This document shows, in pieces, positions 1 to 8,313 of a DNA stretch of 64,000 bases. The position numbers were made by a program, and so were the translations under genes. Source of the stretch: Brucella sp. 21LCYQ03 (lineage in GTDB: Bacteria; Pseudomonadota; Alphaproteobacteria; Rhizobiales; Rhizobiaceae); the NCBI RefSeq assembly GCF_023554105.1, contig NZ_JAMJWE010000014.1:1-64000 (forward strand). Reading direction: 5' to 3'. Below the pieces are notes generated by a model that saw only the letters and a program-made list of their open reading frames with translations, made no database searches and was not told the DNA's origin. Numbering within the stretch: position 1 is the first letter of the stretch; every line of letters starts with the position of its first letter.

Positions 1-1
1 C

Positions 2-454
2 CGCGCGGTCGATAAAATTGAGCAGCATGTGCGTGACGCTGAAAAGCGAGGTGCTCGTATCGAGGTCGGAGGTAATCGTATCGGCAGCAATACGCTTTTC
101 TTTGAACCAACATTGCTGAGTAATGTCTCCGATGATGCTGCAATTATGCATGAGGAAACATTCGGTCCAGTCGCTGCGATTTCCGTTTTTGACGATGAAA
201 ATGAAGTCATCGCCCGCGCCAACGCTACGCAATATGGATTGGTCGCTTATGTAGTGACATCGAACGGCGCACGCCAGCTGCGTATGGGACGCGCACTCGA
301 ATATGGAATGGTTGCCATCAATCGCGCAAAAATCACCGGCGCGCCAATTCCGTTTGGTGGCTGGAAACAATCCGGTCTTGGTCGTGAAGGCTCACATCAG
401 GGCATCGAAGCTTTCACTGAACTCAAATATCTCTGCATTGATACCGCGGCGTAA
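2..454 (+). CDS. Succinate-semialdehyde dehydrogenase-type aldehyde dehydrogenase, C-terminal part
   Basis: The frame is already open at base 2, so the gene begins left of the window; about 150 C-terminal residues are visible. They contain the EETFGPV motif and the end block PFGGWKQSGLGREG followed by a tail typical of NAD(P)-dependent succinate-semialdehyde dehydrogenases (the GabD branch of the ALDH superfamily). Such enzymes oxidise a semialdehyde to the acid. The catalytic cysteine lies upstream, outside the window. An aminotransferase gene follows 28 bases later on the same strand. This is consistent with paired transamination and oxidation of an amine or amino acid, but the substrate cannot be read from this part. 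Confidence 0.88.
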   Translation, partial: RAVDKIEQHVRDAEKRGARIEVGGNRIGSNTLFFEPTLLSNVSDDAAIMHEETFGPVAAISVFDDENEVIARANATQYGLVAYVVTSNGARQLRMGRALEYGMVAINRAKITGAPIPFGGWKQSGLGREGSHQGIEAFTELKYLCIDTAA

Positions 455-482
455 GAACGCTGCGGCAGGAAAGGACAACGCG

Positions 483-1856
483 ATGTTGAACAACAGCAAC
501 GAACTCACCGCCTGGGATCGTGATCACTTCTTCCATCCATCGACGCATATGGGAATGCATGCGCGCGGTGAAACGCCGACGCGTGTGCTCGACGGCGGCG
601 AGGGCGTTTATATTACTGATGTGAATGGTCGAAAAAGTCTCGATGCTTTTGCGGGTCTTTATTGTGTCAATGTCGGTTATGGCCGTACCGAGATTGCGGA
701 TGCAATTGCTGAGCAGGCACGCAAGCTCGCTTATTATCATGCCTATGTTGGTCATGGCACGGAAGTGTCGATCACATTAGCGAAGATGATCATCGACCGC
801 GCGCCTCAACATATGAGCCGCGTTTATTTTGGTCTTTCAGGCTCGGACGCCAATGAAACCAACATCAAATTGATCTGGTATTATAATAATATTCTCGGTC
901 GTCCCGAAAAGAAGAAGATTATTTCGCGTTGGCGTGGTTATCACGGCTCTGGTGTGATGACGGGGAGCTTGACCGGGCTTGCAACTTTCCACAATGCATT
1001 TGATCTGCCGCGCGCGCCAATCCTGCATACGGAATCTCCCTATTATTTCCGCCGTGAAGATCGATCCATGAGCGAGGAGCAGTTCTCGCAGCATTGTGCT
1101 GATAGACTGGAAGAGATGATCCTTGCCGAAGGGCCAGATACAATAGCGGCGTTTATTGGTGAGCCTGTTCTTGGAACGGGTGGGATTGTTCCGCCACCTG
1201 CCGGCTACTGGCAGAAAATCCAGGCTGTTCTTGATCGCTACGATATTCTGCTTGTTGCCGATGAGGTGGTGACTGGCTTCGGTCGTCTTGGCAGCATGTT
1301 CGGCTCCGACCACTACGGCATGAAGCCTGATCTAATCACCATCGCCAAGGGGCTGACATCGGCCTATGCGCCGCTTTCGGGTTCGATTGTGTCTGACCGC
1401 ATGTGGCAGGTTTTGGTGCAGGGATCAGACAAGATGGGGCCGATTGGCCATGGCTGGACTTATTCAGCACATCCGATATGCGCTGCTGCTGGTGTTGCCA
1501 ATCTTAAGCTCATCGATGAACTGAATCTTGTCGGAAATGCAGGTTCCACGGGTGCATATTTCCGCAACGCTTTGCAGGATGCCTTGGGTGGCCATAAGCA
1601 TGTTGGCGATGTGCGTGGCGAGGGGTTGATGGCAGCGGTTGAATTTGTTGAAGATCGTGATGATCGAAAGTTTTTCGATCCATCATTAAAGATCGGCGCT
1701 CAGATTTCGGCGGCTCTTCTCGCGAACGGGGTTATTGGCCGCGCAATGCCGGAAGGTGACATTCTTGGCTTCGCGCCACCGTTCTGCCTGACGCGAGAAG
1801 AGGCTGACAAAATCGTTGATGCAACTGCGAAAGCAATAGATACCGTGTTTTCTTAA
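483..1856 (+). CDS. Class III (omega) aminotransferase
   Basis: 457-residue PLP-dependent fold-type I aminotransferase. The PLP-binding parts are visible: the SGSDANETNIK segment near residue 120, the acidic motif LLVADEVVTGFGRLG near 255-270, and the Schiff-base lysine in TIAKGLTSAYAPLS near 285-300. ATG at 483 is chosen although the frame is open to 303, because the earlier starts lie inside the upstream dehydrogenase gene and an AGGAAAGGA stretch precedes 483. Members move amino groups between omega-amino compounds and pyruvate or 2-oxoglutarate. With the preceding semialdehyde dehydrogenase it probably forms a catabolic pair. The substrate is not determined. Confidence 0.92.
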   Translation: MLNNSNELTAWDRDHFFHPSTHMGMHARGETPTRVLDGGEGVYITDVNGRKSLDAFAGLYCVNVGYGRTEIADAIAEQARKLAYYHAYVGHGTEVSITLAKMIIDRAPQHMSRVYFGLSGSDANETNIKLIWYYNNILGRPEKKKIISRWRGYHGSGVMTGSLTGLATFHNAFDLPRAPILHTESPYYFRREDRSMSEEQFSQHCADRLEEMILAEGPDTIAAFIGEPVLGTGGIVPPPAGYWQKIQAVLDRYDILLVADEVVTGFGRLGSMFGSDHYGMKPDLITIAKGLTSAYAPLSGSIVSDRMWQVLVQGSDKMGPIGHGWTYSAHPICAAAGVANLKLIDELNLVGNAGSTGAYFRNALQDALGGHKHVGDVRGEGLMAAVEFVEDRDDRKFFDPSLKIGAQISAALLANGVIGRAMPEGDILGFAPPFCLTREEADKIVDATAKAIDTVFS

Positions 1857-1875
1857 TCCTATTTCAGAAATTATA

Positions 1876-1903
1876 CCTTCACCGTCTTATAGGGCGGTGA
1901 AGG
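1876..1903 (+). terminator. Hairpin after the aminotransferase gene
   Basis: Perfect 9-bp arms (CCTTCACCG and CGGTGAAGG) around a 10-base loop, 20 bases after the aminotransferase stop. No T-run follows, so it may end or stabilise the transcript rather than act as a classical intrinsic terminator. Confidence 0.5.
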
Positions 1904-2304
1904 CCATGAAGTATCTTAGAATTATAATTCGTAAAATTCCAAACATTGTTTTCATGGGATAGCAAATAGCGCTTTGGTATCTGATAACTTTTATTGTCTC
2001 GAGATAAGTAAAACGACTCGCACTTTTTAACTCAGATACTCCAAGAGCGATGGTAACTTTGGTTCATCTCATGGTCAACCTGCTGGCCATATCTGCCACC
2101 AATTGCACCCGCCGAGTGAAGACTTTCCAGTTCCGATTTACTCAATATGTTCTGACGGCACAGTAATGAATTCCTTGTCAATTCACCAGCGCTGATAAAG
2201 CAAACCGATCCCGTTTTAGCAATCTCTTTAGTGTGTGCGACTGAGTGTTGAGAGATCAGAACTTTGCTGTCACGAGCGAATCCATCACCGATATGGGCCT
2301 TGCT
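1904..2304. other. Intergenic stretch without a recognisable gene
   Basis: AT-rich DNA between the aminotransferase and an SDR remnant. I see no reading frame with a credible ribosome site or family motif. It may hold the decayed front part of the SDR gene whose end lies at 2305-2471, but I could not align it to a nucleotide-binding motif. Confidence 0.4.
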
Positions 2305-2471
2305 ATCTTGATGATGTGATTGTGCGTGAAGCATGGCAAGAGAGGACTGCAATGAACCGCATCGATTATCCAGAGGACTTGGTTGATGTTGGGGCATTCC
2401 TTGCATCCGACGATGCAGCTTTCGTTACCGGTCAAAGCCTCAATGTTGATGGTGATATAATACTGAGTTAA
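2305..2471 (+). pseudogene. Remnant of a short-chain dehydrogenase (C-terminus only)
   Basis: The frame encodes the classical C-terminal SDR block: an EAWQERTAMNRI segment, then YPEDLVDVGAFLASDDAAF and TGQSLNVDGD. These are the substrate-loop and final-strand signatures of about the last 50 residues of FabG-like SDRs. No Rossmann TGxxxGxG motif or YxxxK catalytic pair is found upstream, so the first 200 residues are missing or unrecognisable. Taken as the leftover of a deleted gene. Confidence 0.7.
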
Positions 2472-2611
2472 CCGGAGCGTCACCGATTAACTGCATGAAG
2501 CCGTATCAAATAAAACATATTGTAAATTTTTGTTTTTATTATCTTTACTGACGGCCGCGTGGGGTCGCGATGGCTGTTTCAAATATTTCGGAATGGGTTC
2601 CAAATTAACTC

Positions 2612-2659
2612 CCCCATAAACAAATCCCACTGTTTTATCAGCTTTTCTTGTTTATGGGG
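2612..2659. repeat. 12-bp inverted repeat with 24-base spacer
   Basis: CCCCATAAACAA (2612-2623) is perfectly complementary in inverted order to TTGTTTATGGGG (2648-2659). It lies between the SDR remnant and the 3' end of the RraA gene, 38 bases outside the latter. It could be a transcript-end structure of the minus-strand operon, a pair of operator half-sites, or a scar of a rearrangement. There is no run of T on either side. Confidence 0.6.
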
Positions 2660-2696
2660 TCGTCACTTATGAGACAAACTCGCTGTTCAGTTTTTA

Positions 2697-3374
2697 TTAC
2701 ATGCCGTATTTTGATTCTACCGGCCAAACCGACTGCAGTTTTTCACCACCAAGAATACGATCTCGCGCTGCAGCTTCATTTGCACCCAATTGGTCTGCCT
2801 GATCCGCAACTTTCGAAAGCATCGCTTTTGGGATGACAACGACACCATCAATATCAGCAAAAATTACATCGCCTGGATTGATCTTGACGCCGGCAATTTC
2901 GATTTCAACCTGAGAGCACTTTGGCTCCATTTTGCCTGAAACAGACACAGGTGAACGTGCACGACCAAACAGCGGATAACCAAGACCGCGAACCTGCGCG
3001 ATATCTCGCACCGTTCCGTTCACAATCGTCGCTGCAGCACCGCGTGTTTTTGCGCCTGAACTCATCAACTCACCAGAACACGAGCCCTGAGCACAAGATG
3101 AATCGACAACGATAATCCCGCCCTCTGGCGTGCAATCAATCGCATGATGATATGCGTCCTGCGGCTGATTACGTCGTTCGCTTGGCTCAAACTGCACGGT
3201 CACTGCCGGGCCGCATACAACCTGGCCAGGCTCTAAGGTGCCTTGCAACGAGATGCCATCAAGATACCCCCAGCCGCCGAGTTGCTCCAGGCTGTCATGG
3301 ACGTCGCCGGAATACCACTTTGACAAACGCTTGATGGATTCCCAATCAGTATCTGCATAATCGAACTTGTTCAT
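2697..3374 (-). CDS. RraA-family aldolase/decarboxylase-like protein
   Basis: 225 residues, matching the RraA/HMG-aldolase fold family, whose catabolic members cleave 4-hydroxy-4-methyl-2-oxoglutarate or carboxy-hydroxy-oxoadipate and decarboxylate oxaloacetate. Family signals are the GAKTRGA segment, the NGTVRD motif carrying the conserved Arg and Asp near residues 115-122, and the late block VIFADIDGVVVIP. The start codon overlaps the GntR gene stop by four bases (ATGA), so the two are translationally coupled. It is the last gene of the minus-strand ABC transporter operon. Context favours an enzyme acting on a keto acid made by the operon's dehydrogenase over the RNase E-inhibitor role known from E. 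coli RraA. Confidence 0.85.
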   Translation of the reverse strand: MNKFDYADTDWESIKRLSKWYSGDVHDSLEQLGGWGYLDGISLQGTLEPGQVVCGPAVTVQFEPSERRNQPQDAYHHAIDCTPEGGIIVVDSSCAQGSCSGELMSSGAKTRGAAATIVNGTVRDIAQVRGLGYPLFGRARSPVSVSGKMEPKCSQVEIEIAGVKINPGDVIFADIDGVVVIPKAMLSKVADQADQLGANEAAARDRILGGEKLQSVWPVESKYGM

Positions 3375-4150
3375 TTGCTTTTCGCCTTTGAATTCATAGC
3401 TGCTTTGTCCATGGCTACCTTGAGGTAGCGGGAGCTCTCTTCAATTTGTCTGCGGATAGAATTACGCGCTTCATCAGGCTGCTTTGCTTTAATGAGGTTG
3501 TAGATTTCCTCATGCTCTGCGAGTCCGTCTTGAAGCGATTTGTCTGGCACGCGGCTCGTCACGCGAATGACATCAATGATGATCGAAAACAGATTGTCGT
3601 AGACCACATTGAGGATTTCGTTGCCGACCGAGTGTACCAGTCCACGGTGGAACGCAGCATCACTGTCGGTAAATCGCGACATATCATTGGCTTGCGCCGC
3701 TGCACGCATTTCTGCGAGCGAGTCTTCAACCTCTTGGGTGATCGTCAACTCTTCCGAGCTTAAACGCGTGACAACCTCTGTCTCGATGATCCGGCGCACT
3801 TCCATCAGTTGCACAAGATAATCGGAGTTGTTCGCGAAAAGCTGCTTCACGGTTTTGGCCAATGATCCTAGAAACTCTCCGACATCATCACGAACGACCA
3901 GCGCACGTTCACCATGCTTACGGCGAACAAGGCCTTTCGTTTCGAGAATTTGGAGCGCTTCACGCACCGAACGCGTGCTCACGTTAAAGTCTCTTGCAAT
4001 GGCCGCTTCTGCAGGCAAACGATCACCGACCTCCAATTGCCCAGACAATATCTGCGCTTCGAAGTCTTCCACGACTGAAACATGCAGCTTATCCCGATCT
4101 GGGATGGCACGTTTCTGGGACTGTCGGCTGTCTGCCTGCTCTGCTACCAC
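3371..4150 (-). CDS. GntR/FadR-family transcriptional regulator
   Basis: 259 residues. An N-terminal winged helix (about 25-95) contains DRLPAEAAIARDFNVSTRSV and REALQILETKGLV, the GntR signature. The C-terminal all-helical FCD domain (about 110-240) has the metal-binding pattern with DAAFHRGLV and a later HEEIYNLI histidine. The start is GTG at 4150, overlapping the SDR gene end by seven bases. As the sixth protein in the operon it probably controls that operon. The palindrome at 8299-8310 in the operon promoter is the best operator candidate. Ligand unknown, probably a small organic or keto acid as in other FCD regulators. Confidence 0.9.
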   Translation of the reverse strand: MVAEQADSRQSQKRAIPDRDKLHVSVVEDFEAQILSGQLEVGDRLPAEAAIARDFNVSTRSVREALQILETKGLVRRKHGERALVVRDDVGEFLGSLAKTVKQLFANNSDYLVQLMEVRRIIETEVVTRLSSEELTITQEVEDSLAEMRAAAQANDMSRFTDSDAAFHRGLVHSVGNEILNVVYDNLFSIIIDVIRVTSRVPDKSLQDGLAEHEEIYNLIKAKQPDEARNSIRRQIEESSRYLKVAMDKAAMNSKAKSK

Positions 4151-4962
4151 GCTGTAAATCCTCCATCGACGACGACGTTTGAACCCGTCATATAGGATGA
4201 TGCATCAGAGGCAAGAAACTGAATAACGCCGTTATATTCATCGAGCTCTGCCTGACGATGCATTGGGACGCGTTCGAGGAAGGCATCGATAAATTCTTTG
4301 TCGAAGTTTGCCGTCTTCACACCACCAAAAGAAATCAGGTTAACGCGGACATTTTTAGTTCCCCAATAGGTGCCAAGATATCGGGTCAGATTGACCAGTC
4401 CCGACTTGGAGGCTGCATAGGAAATCGCCTTGATGAACGGTTCGCCATCACGCGCTTCGCGATATGCATAAAGTGCCTGATTGGGTGAGACAATGCCGTA
4501 GATCGAACCAACATTGATGATGCTTCCGCGCTTCGCTTCAGCCATTTTGGAGCCGATCACCTGACAGCAGAGCATAACACCCGTCAGATTGGTCTCAATG
4601 ATTTCGTTCCAATATTCCTGCGGGTAAATTTCAAAAGGACTATTCTGATCCGCAGAACCGGATGGCTTCGAGTCGATACCGGCATTGTTTACAAGAATAT
4701 GCGGTACGCCCCAATCTTCAATCAGTTGATCAGTTGCCTGTTCCAAAGCGCTTTTATCGGTGACGCTTGCAACATAAACGCGGATATTATCTGTCAGACC
4801 GGGAAATTTGGTACTAAGATCATCCGCACTGATCGGACGACGGCTAAAGATCGCAACCTTTGCACCGGCTTCCGCAAGTGACTTGCTGAACTGTGTTCCC
4901 AGCTGACCCAGACCACCCGTCACAATCGCGACTTTGTCTTTCACACTGAACTTATCGACCAT
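4144..4962 (-). CDS. SDR-family NAD(P)-dependent oxidoreductase
   Basis: 272 residues from ATG 4962, chosen because CAGGA lies 7-8 bases before it; an earlier ATG at 4986 has no ribosome site. A classical SDR: cofactor motif VTGGLGQLG near the N-terminus, NNAG motif, catalytic serine in INVGSIYG and the YAASK catalytic pair, ending with the TGSNVVVDGGF block. It reduces or oxidises a hydroxyl/keto group with NAD(P)(H). It lies between the periplasmic binding protein gene and the GntR gene of the same operon and probably performs the first chemical step on the imported compound. Confidence 0.9.
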   Translation of the reverse strand: MVDKFSVKDKVAIVTGGLGQLGTQFSKSLAEAGAKVAIFSRRPISADDLSTKFPGLTDNIRVYVASVTDKSALEQATDQLIEDWGVPHILVNNAGIDSKPSGSADQNSPFEIYPQEYWNEIIETNLTGVMLCCQVIGSKMAEAKRGSIINVGSIYGIVSPNQALYAYREARDGEPFIKAISYAASKSGLVNLTRYLGTYWGTKNVRVNLISFGGVKTANFDKEFIDAFLERVPMHRQAELDEYNGVIQFLASDASSYMTGSNVVVDGGFTAW

Positions 4963-5114
4963 TTTAAATCCTGATAATTCAATCATTAATACTGAACGTG
5001 TCTCGGCCGAAGAACGTTTTGCACGACCGAGTATATTTGTAAGGAAATGCCATTTTGATTGGCGTCATGGGCAGAGAGGGCGGTGACTTCACGCCCGACT
5101 CTGGCGCAGGCGGA

Positions 5115-5942
5115 TTATCGGGGCAGATCCATCGTTGCGAGTTTTTTAGGATCAAGCTTTGCAGCGTGATATTTTTCGTAAATCTCGACCAGCTTGCCGT
5201 TATCGAGATTGGTTTTCACCCATGCATCAATCCATTCCTTGAGCTGTGGCTCATTGCGACGCATCGCAATTCCAAGCGGGTAAGCTTGCGCAACAAACTT
5301 TTCTTCGAGATCGAGCTTTGGATTGGCTTTGATAAGCTCGGTCAAAAGCGGACGCGAGGTTGCATAAATGGCCATCTGACCACTCGTGACGGCAGCACTC
5401 GAGGTCGGATCATCTTCAAAACGCACGATCTGTACGCCAGAAATATCAGCTGTCTTTTCCGTGAGATTGGTGTCGTTCACAGTGCCGCGTGTGACCGCAA
5501 CTGACGACCCCGCCAAATCGGCATAGGACTTCACATTGGATTCTTTGGGTGCAGCCACGACGATAGCTGTTTCCGCATAAGGAACACTGAAGTCGACGAC
5601 ATCGAGACGCTCTTTAGTGATCGACAGCGTTGAGACAGCCAAATCCGCCTTACCAGAGACGAGGAACGGGATACGCCCTGACGTCGGCACCGTCAAAAAT
5701 TCGATTTCAACACCCAAGTCTTTCGCAAGCAATTTGGCAGTCTCAACCTCAGAGCCTGTTGGCTCAAACTTGGCATCGCGCATGGCATAGGGCGGATTAC
5801 CGAGATCGATTGCGACTTGCAGCTTACCCTTTTCGCGGATGCTTTCGAGCTGATTAGCGAAAGACGGTTGCAGGGAAAGTGCCATAAAACTCAGCCCTAG
5901 CCCCAATGCTGTGAGCATTCTTCTTCTATTAAATACAGTCAT
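5115..5942 (-). CDS. Amino-acid-type ABC transporter periplasmic binding protein
   Basis: 275 residues, solute-binding protein family 3 (polar amino acid / glutamine type). The start at ATG 5942 is fixed by a strong AGGAGGA site; the frame extends further upstream but without one. A signal peptide with three arginines (NRRRMLTALG) and a hydrophobic core ends near SFA, residue 28. Mature protein motifs include GKLQVAIDLGNPPYA and the strand segment ADLAVSTLSITKERLDVVDF. It delivers its ligand to the two permeases encoded upstream. The ligand is probably a small carboxylated molecule; its identity is not visible. Confidence 0.92.
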   Translation of the reverse strand: MTVFNRRRMLTALGLGLSFMALSLQPSFANQLESIREKGKLQVAIDLGNPPYAMRDAKFEPTGSEVETAKLLAKDLGVEIEFLTVPTSGRIPFLVSGKADLAVSTLSITKERLDVVDFSVPYAETAIVVAAPKESNVKSYADLAGSSVAVTRGTVNDTNLTEKTADISGVQIVRFEDDPTSSAAVTSGQMAIYATSRPLLTELIKANPKLDLEEKFVAQAYPLGIAMRRNEPQLKEWIDAWVKTNLDNGKLVEIYEKYHAAKLDPKKLATMDLPR

Positions 5943-6002
5943 GTTTCCTCCTCCTGGAAATTTTAAAAATTGCATTGGCGCTCCTCTACGCCAATGCAAA
6001 CA

Positions 6003-6731
6003 TCAGTGGTGTGCGCCAACGAAATTCTTCAATTCAGGTGTCGTTGGATTGCTTAGGATGTCGGGGCTGCCCTGTTCGCAAATCTTGCCCTGGTGCATAA
6101 ACACAACCGTGTCTGCGACCCGTTTTGCAAAATCCATCTCGTGCGTCACGAGCAGCATCGTCATTCCATTGCGCGCCAAGTCTTCGATGACTTTGAGAAC
6201 TTCGCCTGTCAGCTCTGGATCGAGTGCGGATGTCACCTCATCAAACAGCATGACTTTCGGTTTCATCGCCAGCGAGCGCGCAATCGCGACACGTTGCTGT
6301 TGCCCACCCGAAAGCTGCTCAGGATAATTGTCGATTTTCTCGGCCAGACCAACCTGACGCAACACATGTTCAGCCAGTTCTCTGGCATCTGTGCGATTGA
6401 GCTTCTTAACCCAGCGAAGCGCGAGCGTGATGTTCTGTTCGACCGTCAAATGCGGAAACAGATTATAGCTCTGAAAGACAATCCCCACGTCCTGACGCAG
6501 TGAGCGCACATTGAGTTCAGGATCGTTGACATGATGATCACAGACCCAAATATCACCGCTATTGATGGTCTCCAGCCGGTCGACGCAGCGCAAAGCCGTA
6601 CTCTTGCCCGATCCGCTACGCCCGATAAGCGCAACGACCTGACCCTTTTCAATTTCAAGATTGATCCCTTTGAGAACGGGTAGCGAGCCATAGCTTTTAT
6701 GGACATCAACAAACTTAACGATGGCTGACAT
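6003..6731 (-). CDS. Amino-acid-type ABC transporter ATP-binding protein
   Basis: 242 residues from ATG 6731, which has a GAGAGGA site; the longer frame to 6800 lies in the permease gene. Walker A is [12 protein letters not shown], the signature is [15 protein letters not shown], Walker B is [14 protein letters not shown], and the switch histidine is in LLVTHEMDF. Length and motifs match GlnQ/HisP-type ATPases, which power uptake at the inner face of the cytoplasmic membrane. It overlaps the preceding permease gene by 17 bases. Confidence 0.95.
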   Translation of the reverse strand: MSAIVKFVDVHKSYGSLPVLKGINLEIEKGQVVALIGRSGSGKSTALRCVDRLETINSGDIWVCDHHVNDPELNVRSLRQDVGIVFQSYNLFPHLTVEQNITLALRWVKKLNRTDARELAEHVLRQVGLAEKIDNYPEQLSGGQQQRVAIARSLAMKPKVMLFDEVTSALDPELTGEVLKVIEDLARNGMTMLLVTHEMDFAKRVADTVVFMHQGKICEQGSPDILSNPTTPELKNFVGAHH

Positions 6732-7368
6732 TATACATCCTCTCAAATTTGCGACTTGCCGCCGAGAGTGGGAAGCAGATGCAAAAATAGAACAAAGCAA
6801 TCACGAGATAGGTGGTGAAGGGCTGGAAAGTAGAGGCGTTAATTTCCTTGCCGATATAGGTCATTTCCGCCATGCCGATGATCGATGCAAGCGATGTGTT
6901 CTTCACAATTTGCACCATGAAACCAACGGTGGGCGGTGTCGCGATACGAACTGCCTGCGGAACGATTACCAACCACAGCCCTTGCAATCCAGTCAGTGCA
7001 AGGCAGTCGGAAGCTTCCCATTGCGTGCGCGAAACCGATTGCAAACTGCCGCGCCAGATTGCGCCAAGAAAGGCACTTGCGAAGATCGTCATAGCAATGC
7101 TGGCCGCGAAAAGTGACGACACTTCAATGCTGAGGATTGGCAGTCCAAAATAGACCAGAAACATCAGGATCAGGACTGGCGTTCCCTGCACGAGAACGAT
7201 GTAGGCATCTGCCAATCGAACCAGCGCCTTGTGTTTGGAAATGCCAGCAAGGGAGACCGCAAACCCAAAAATCCCACCAAAAACAAAACTGATGATCGAT
7301 AATATGACAGTCCAAACAAGCCCTTGCAGCAGAACTTCAACATGCAGCCAGGAGAAAGATGTAAACAT
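6715..7368 (-). CDS. Amino-acid ABC transporter permease (second)
   Basis: 217 residues, HisM/GlnP-type inner-membrane permease with about five hydrophobic segments. The EAA-like cytoplasmic loop is visible around [20 protein letters not shown] and continues into the conserved [14 protein letters not shown] 7368 follows a clear AGGAGG site. It pairs with the permease encoded just upstream (gap of nine bases) to form the heterodimeric channel of the importer. Confidence 0.92.
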   Translation of the reverse strand: MFTSFSWLHVEVLLQGLVWTVILSIISFVFGGIFGFAVSLAGISKHKALVRLADAYIVLVQGTPVLILMFLVYFGLPILSIEVSSLFAASIAMTIFASAFLGAIWRGSLQSVSRTQWEASDCLALTGLQGLWLVIVPQAVRIATPPTVGFMVQIVKNTSLASIIGMAEMTYIGKEINASTFQPFTTYLVIALFYFCICFPLSAASRKFERMYNVSHR

Positions 7369-7377
7369 TGCGTCCTC

Positions 7378-8061
7378 CTAGAGATTTGTGCCAAGGCGGC
7401 GTTTGCGAGGGAAAAAGCCGAGTGCAAGAAGTTTGAACAGGCCGCGCATAAGGAATGAAAGCAGCAGATAAATCACCAGAATGACCAGATAGACTTCAAA
7501 GGATCGGAAGGTCATCGATTGTATCCGTGCTGCAGCACCCGTGAGTTCTTCCGCAGAAATCTGGGATGCGACACTCGTTGCAAGCATCAGCAAAACATAT
7601 TGGCTAACCAGCGATGGGTAGACGCGTTCCAGTGCTGGCGGGAGCATTACAGCGGCAAGCATTTGCAAACGGTTCAGACCAAGTGTATCGGCAGCTTCTA
7701 ACTGACCCTTATTGATTGACTGCAGACCTGCACGGATGATTTCGCTGGAATAGGCGCCAACGTTGATGGTCAGTCCGATCAATGCTGAAGCTTGAGCAGA
7801 GAACTTCAGCCCCAAAGAAGACAGGCCGAAATACACCAAAAACAGCTGGATAAGCAGCGGAGTATTGCGGATAGCCTCAACATATATCGCCACGATAATC
7901 CGCAAGAAGCGATACTTGCTAATGCTGGCAACGGCGCAAAGCGTACCCAATAGAAAACCTAAGAATGTCACGATCAGCGACATTTTTATCGTTTCGATTG
8001 TGCCTTGCAGAAGCAATGGCCAATACTTTTCAAGGAATGCGAAACTGAACTCATACTTCAT
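7378..8061 (-). CDS. Amino-acid ABC transporter permease (first)
   Basis: 227 residues from ATG 8061 (a TTG two codons earlier is possible). HisM-like permease: hydrophobic segments and the EAA loop in GQLEAADTLGLNRLQML followed by LPPALERVYPS. No good ribosome site precedes it. Instead its ATG overlaps the TGA of a 49-codon upstream frame (ATGA), suggesting coupled translation. First transport gene of the operon. Confidence 0.9.
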   Translation of the reverse strand: MKYEFSFAFLEKYWPLLLQGTIETIKMSLIVTFLGFLLGTLCAVASISKYRFLRIIVAIYVEAIRNTPLLIQLFLVYFGLSSLGLKFSAQASALIGLTINVGAYSSEIIRAGLQSINKGQLEAADTLGLNRLQMLAAVMLPPALERVYPSLVSQYVLLMLATSVASQISAEELTGAAARIQSMTFRSFEVYLVILVIYLLLSFLMRGLFKLLALGFFPRKRRLGTNL

Positions 8062-8207
8062 GCGCAAACAACCTTGTGCGCAAGGAAGCTATGATCTTCA
8101 GGAAGAATGACGGCCGATTTTATGCCACGCGAATGCGCTGACTTTTTTATAGCCGTCAAAAAATACGCGGACGCTATACGCGTTCGCAGAATTTGATATG
8201 CGTTCAT
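8058..8207 (-). CDS. 49-residue leader ORF in front of the ABC operon
   Basis: ATG at 8207 is preceded by a strong GGGAGGA ribosome site at the usual distance. The 49-codon frame ends in TGA at 8060-8058, which overlaps the permease ATG in the arrangement ATGA. The peptide begins MNAYQILRTRIAS, is basic in its first half and has no evident membrane segment or domain. It is too short for usual gene callers. The function is probably translational coupling or a regulatory leader. It could also be an N-terminal remnant of an older gene. Existence of the frame is certain; expression is inferred. Confidence 0.55.
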   Translation of the reverse strand: MNAYQILRTRIASAYFLTAIKKSAHSRGIKSAVILPEDHSFLAHKVVCA

Positions 8208-8277
8208 GTTTATTCCTCCCAAGCACAACTCACCTCACCTGATTAACAGGCCTCCTGGAGATAACTTATGCTTTACA

Positions 8278-8313
8278 CTAATATCTAATCCCAGCTTATG
8301 ACATATGTCAACA
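8278..8313 (-). promoter_or_regulatory. Promoter and 12-bp palindromic operator of the ABC/GntR operon
   Basis: On the minus strand TTGACA (8313-8308) makes a perfect -35 box, with weak -10-like sequences (TTAGAT/TAGATA) 17-18 bases downstream. The -35 overlaps the perfect palindrome TGACATATGTCA (8299-8310). A palindrome of this size at the -35 of an operon that encodes its own FadR-type regulator is the expected operator position. Binding is inferred. Confidence 0.5.

Noticed and set aside
303-482. N-terminal extension of the aminotransferase frame (303-482)
   Set aside because: It overlaps the coding end of the dehydrogenase, shows no homology-like sequence, and ATG 483 has a purine-rich site before it.
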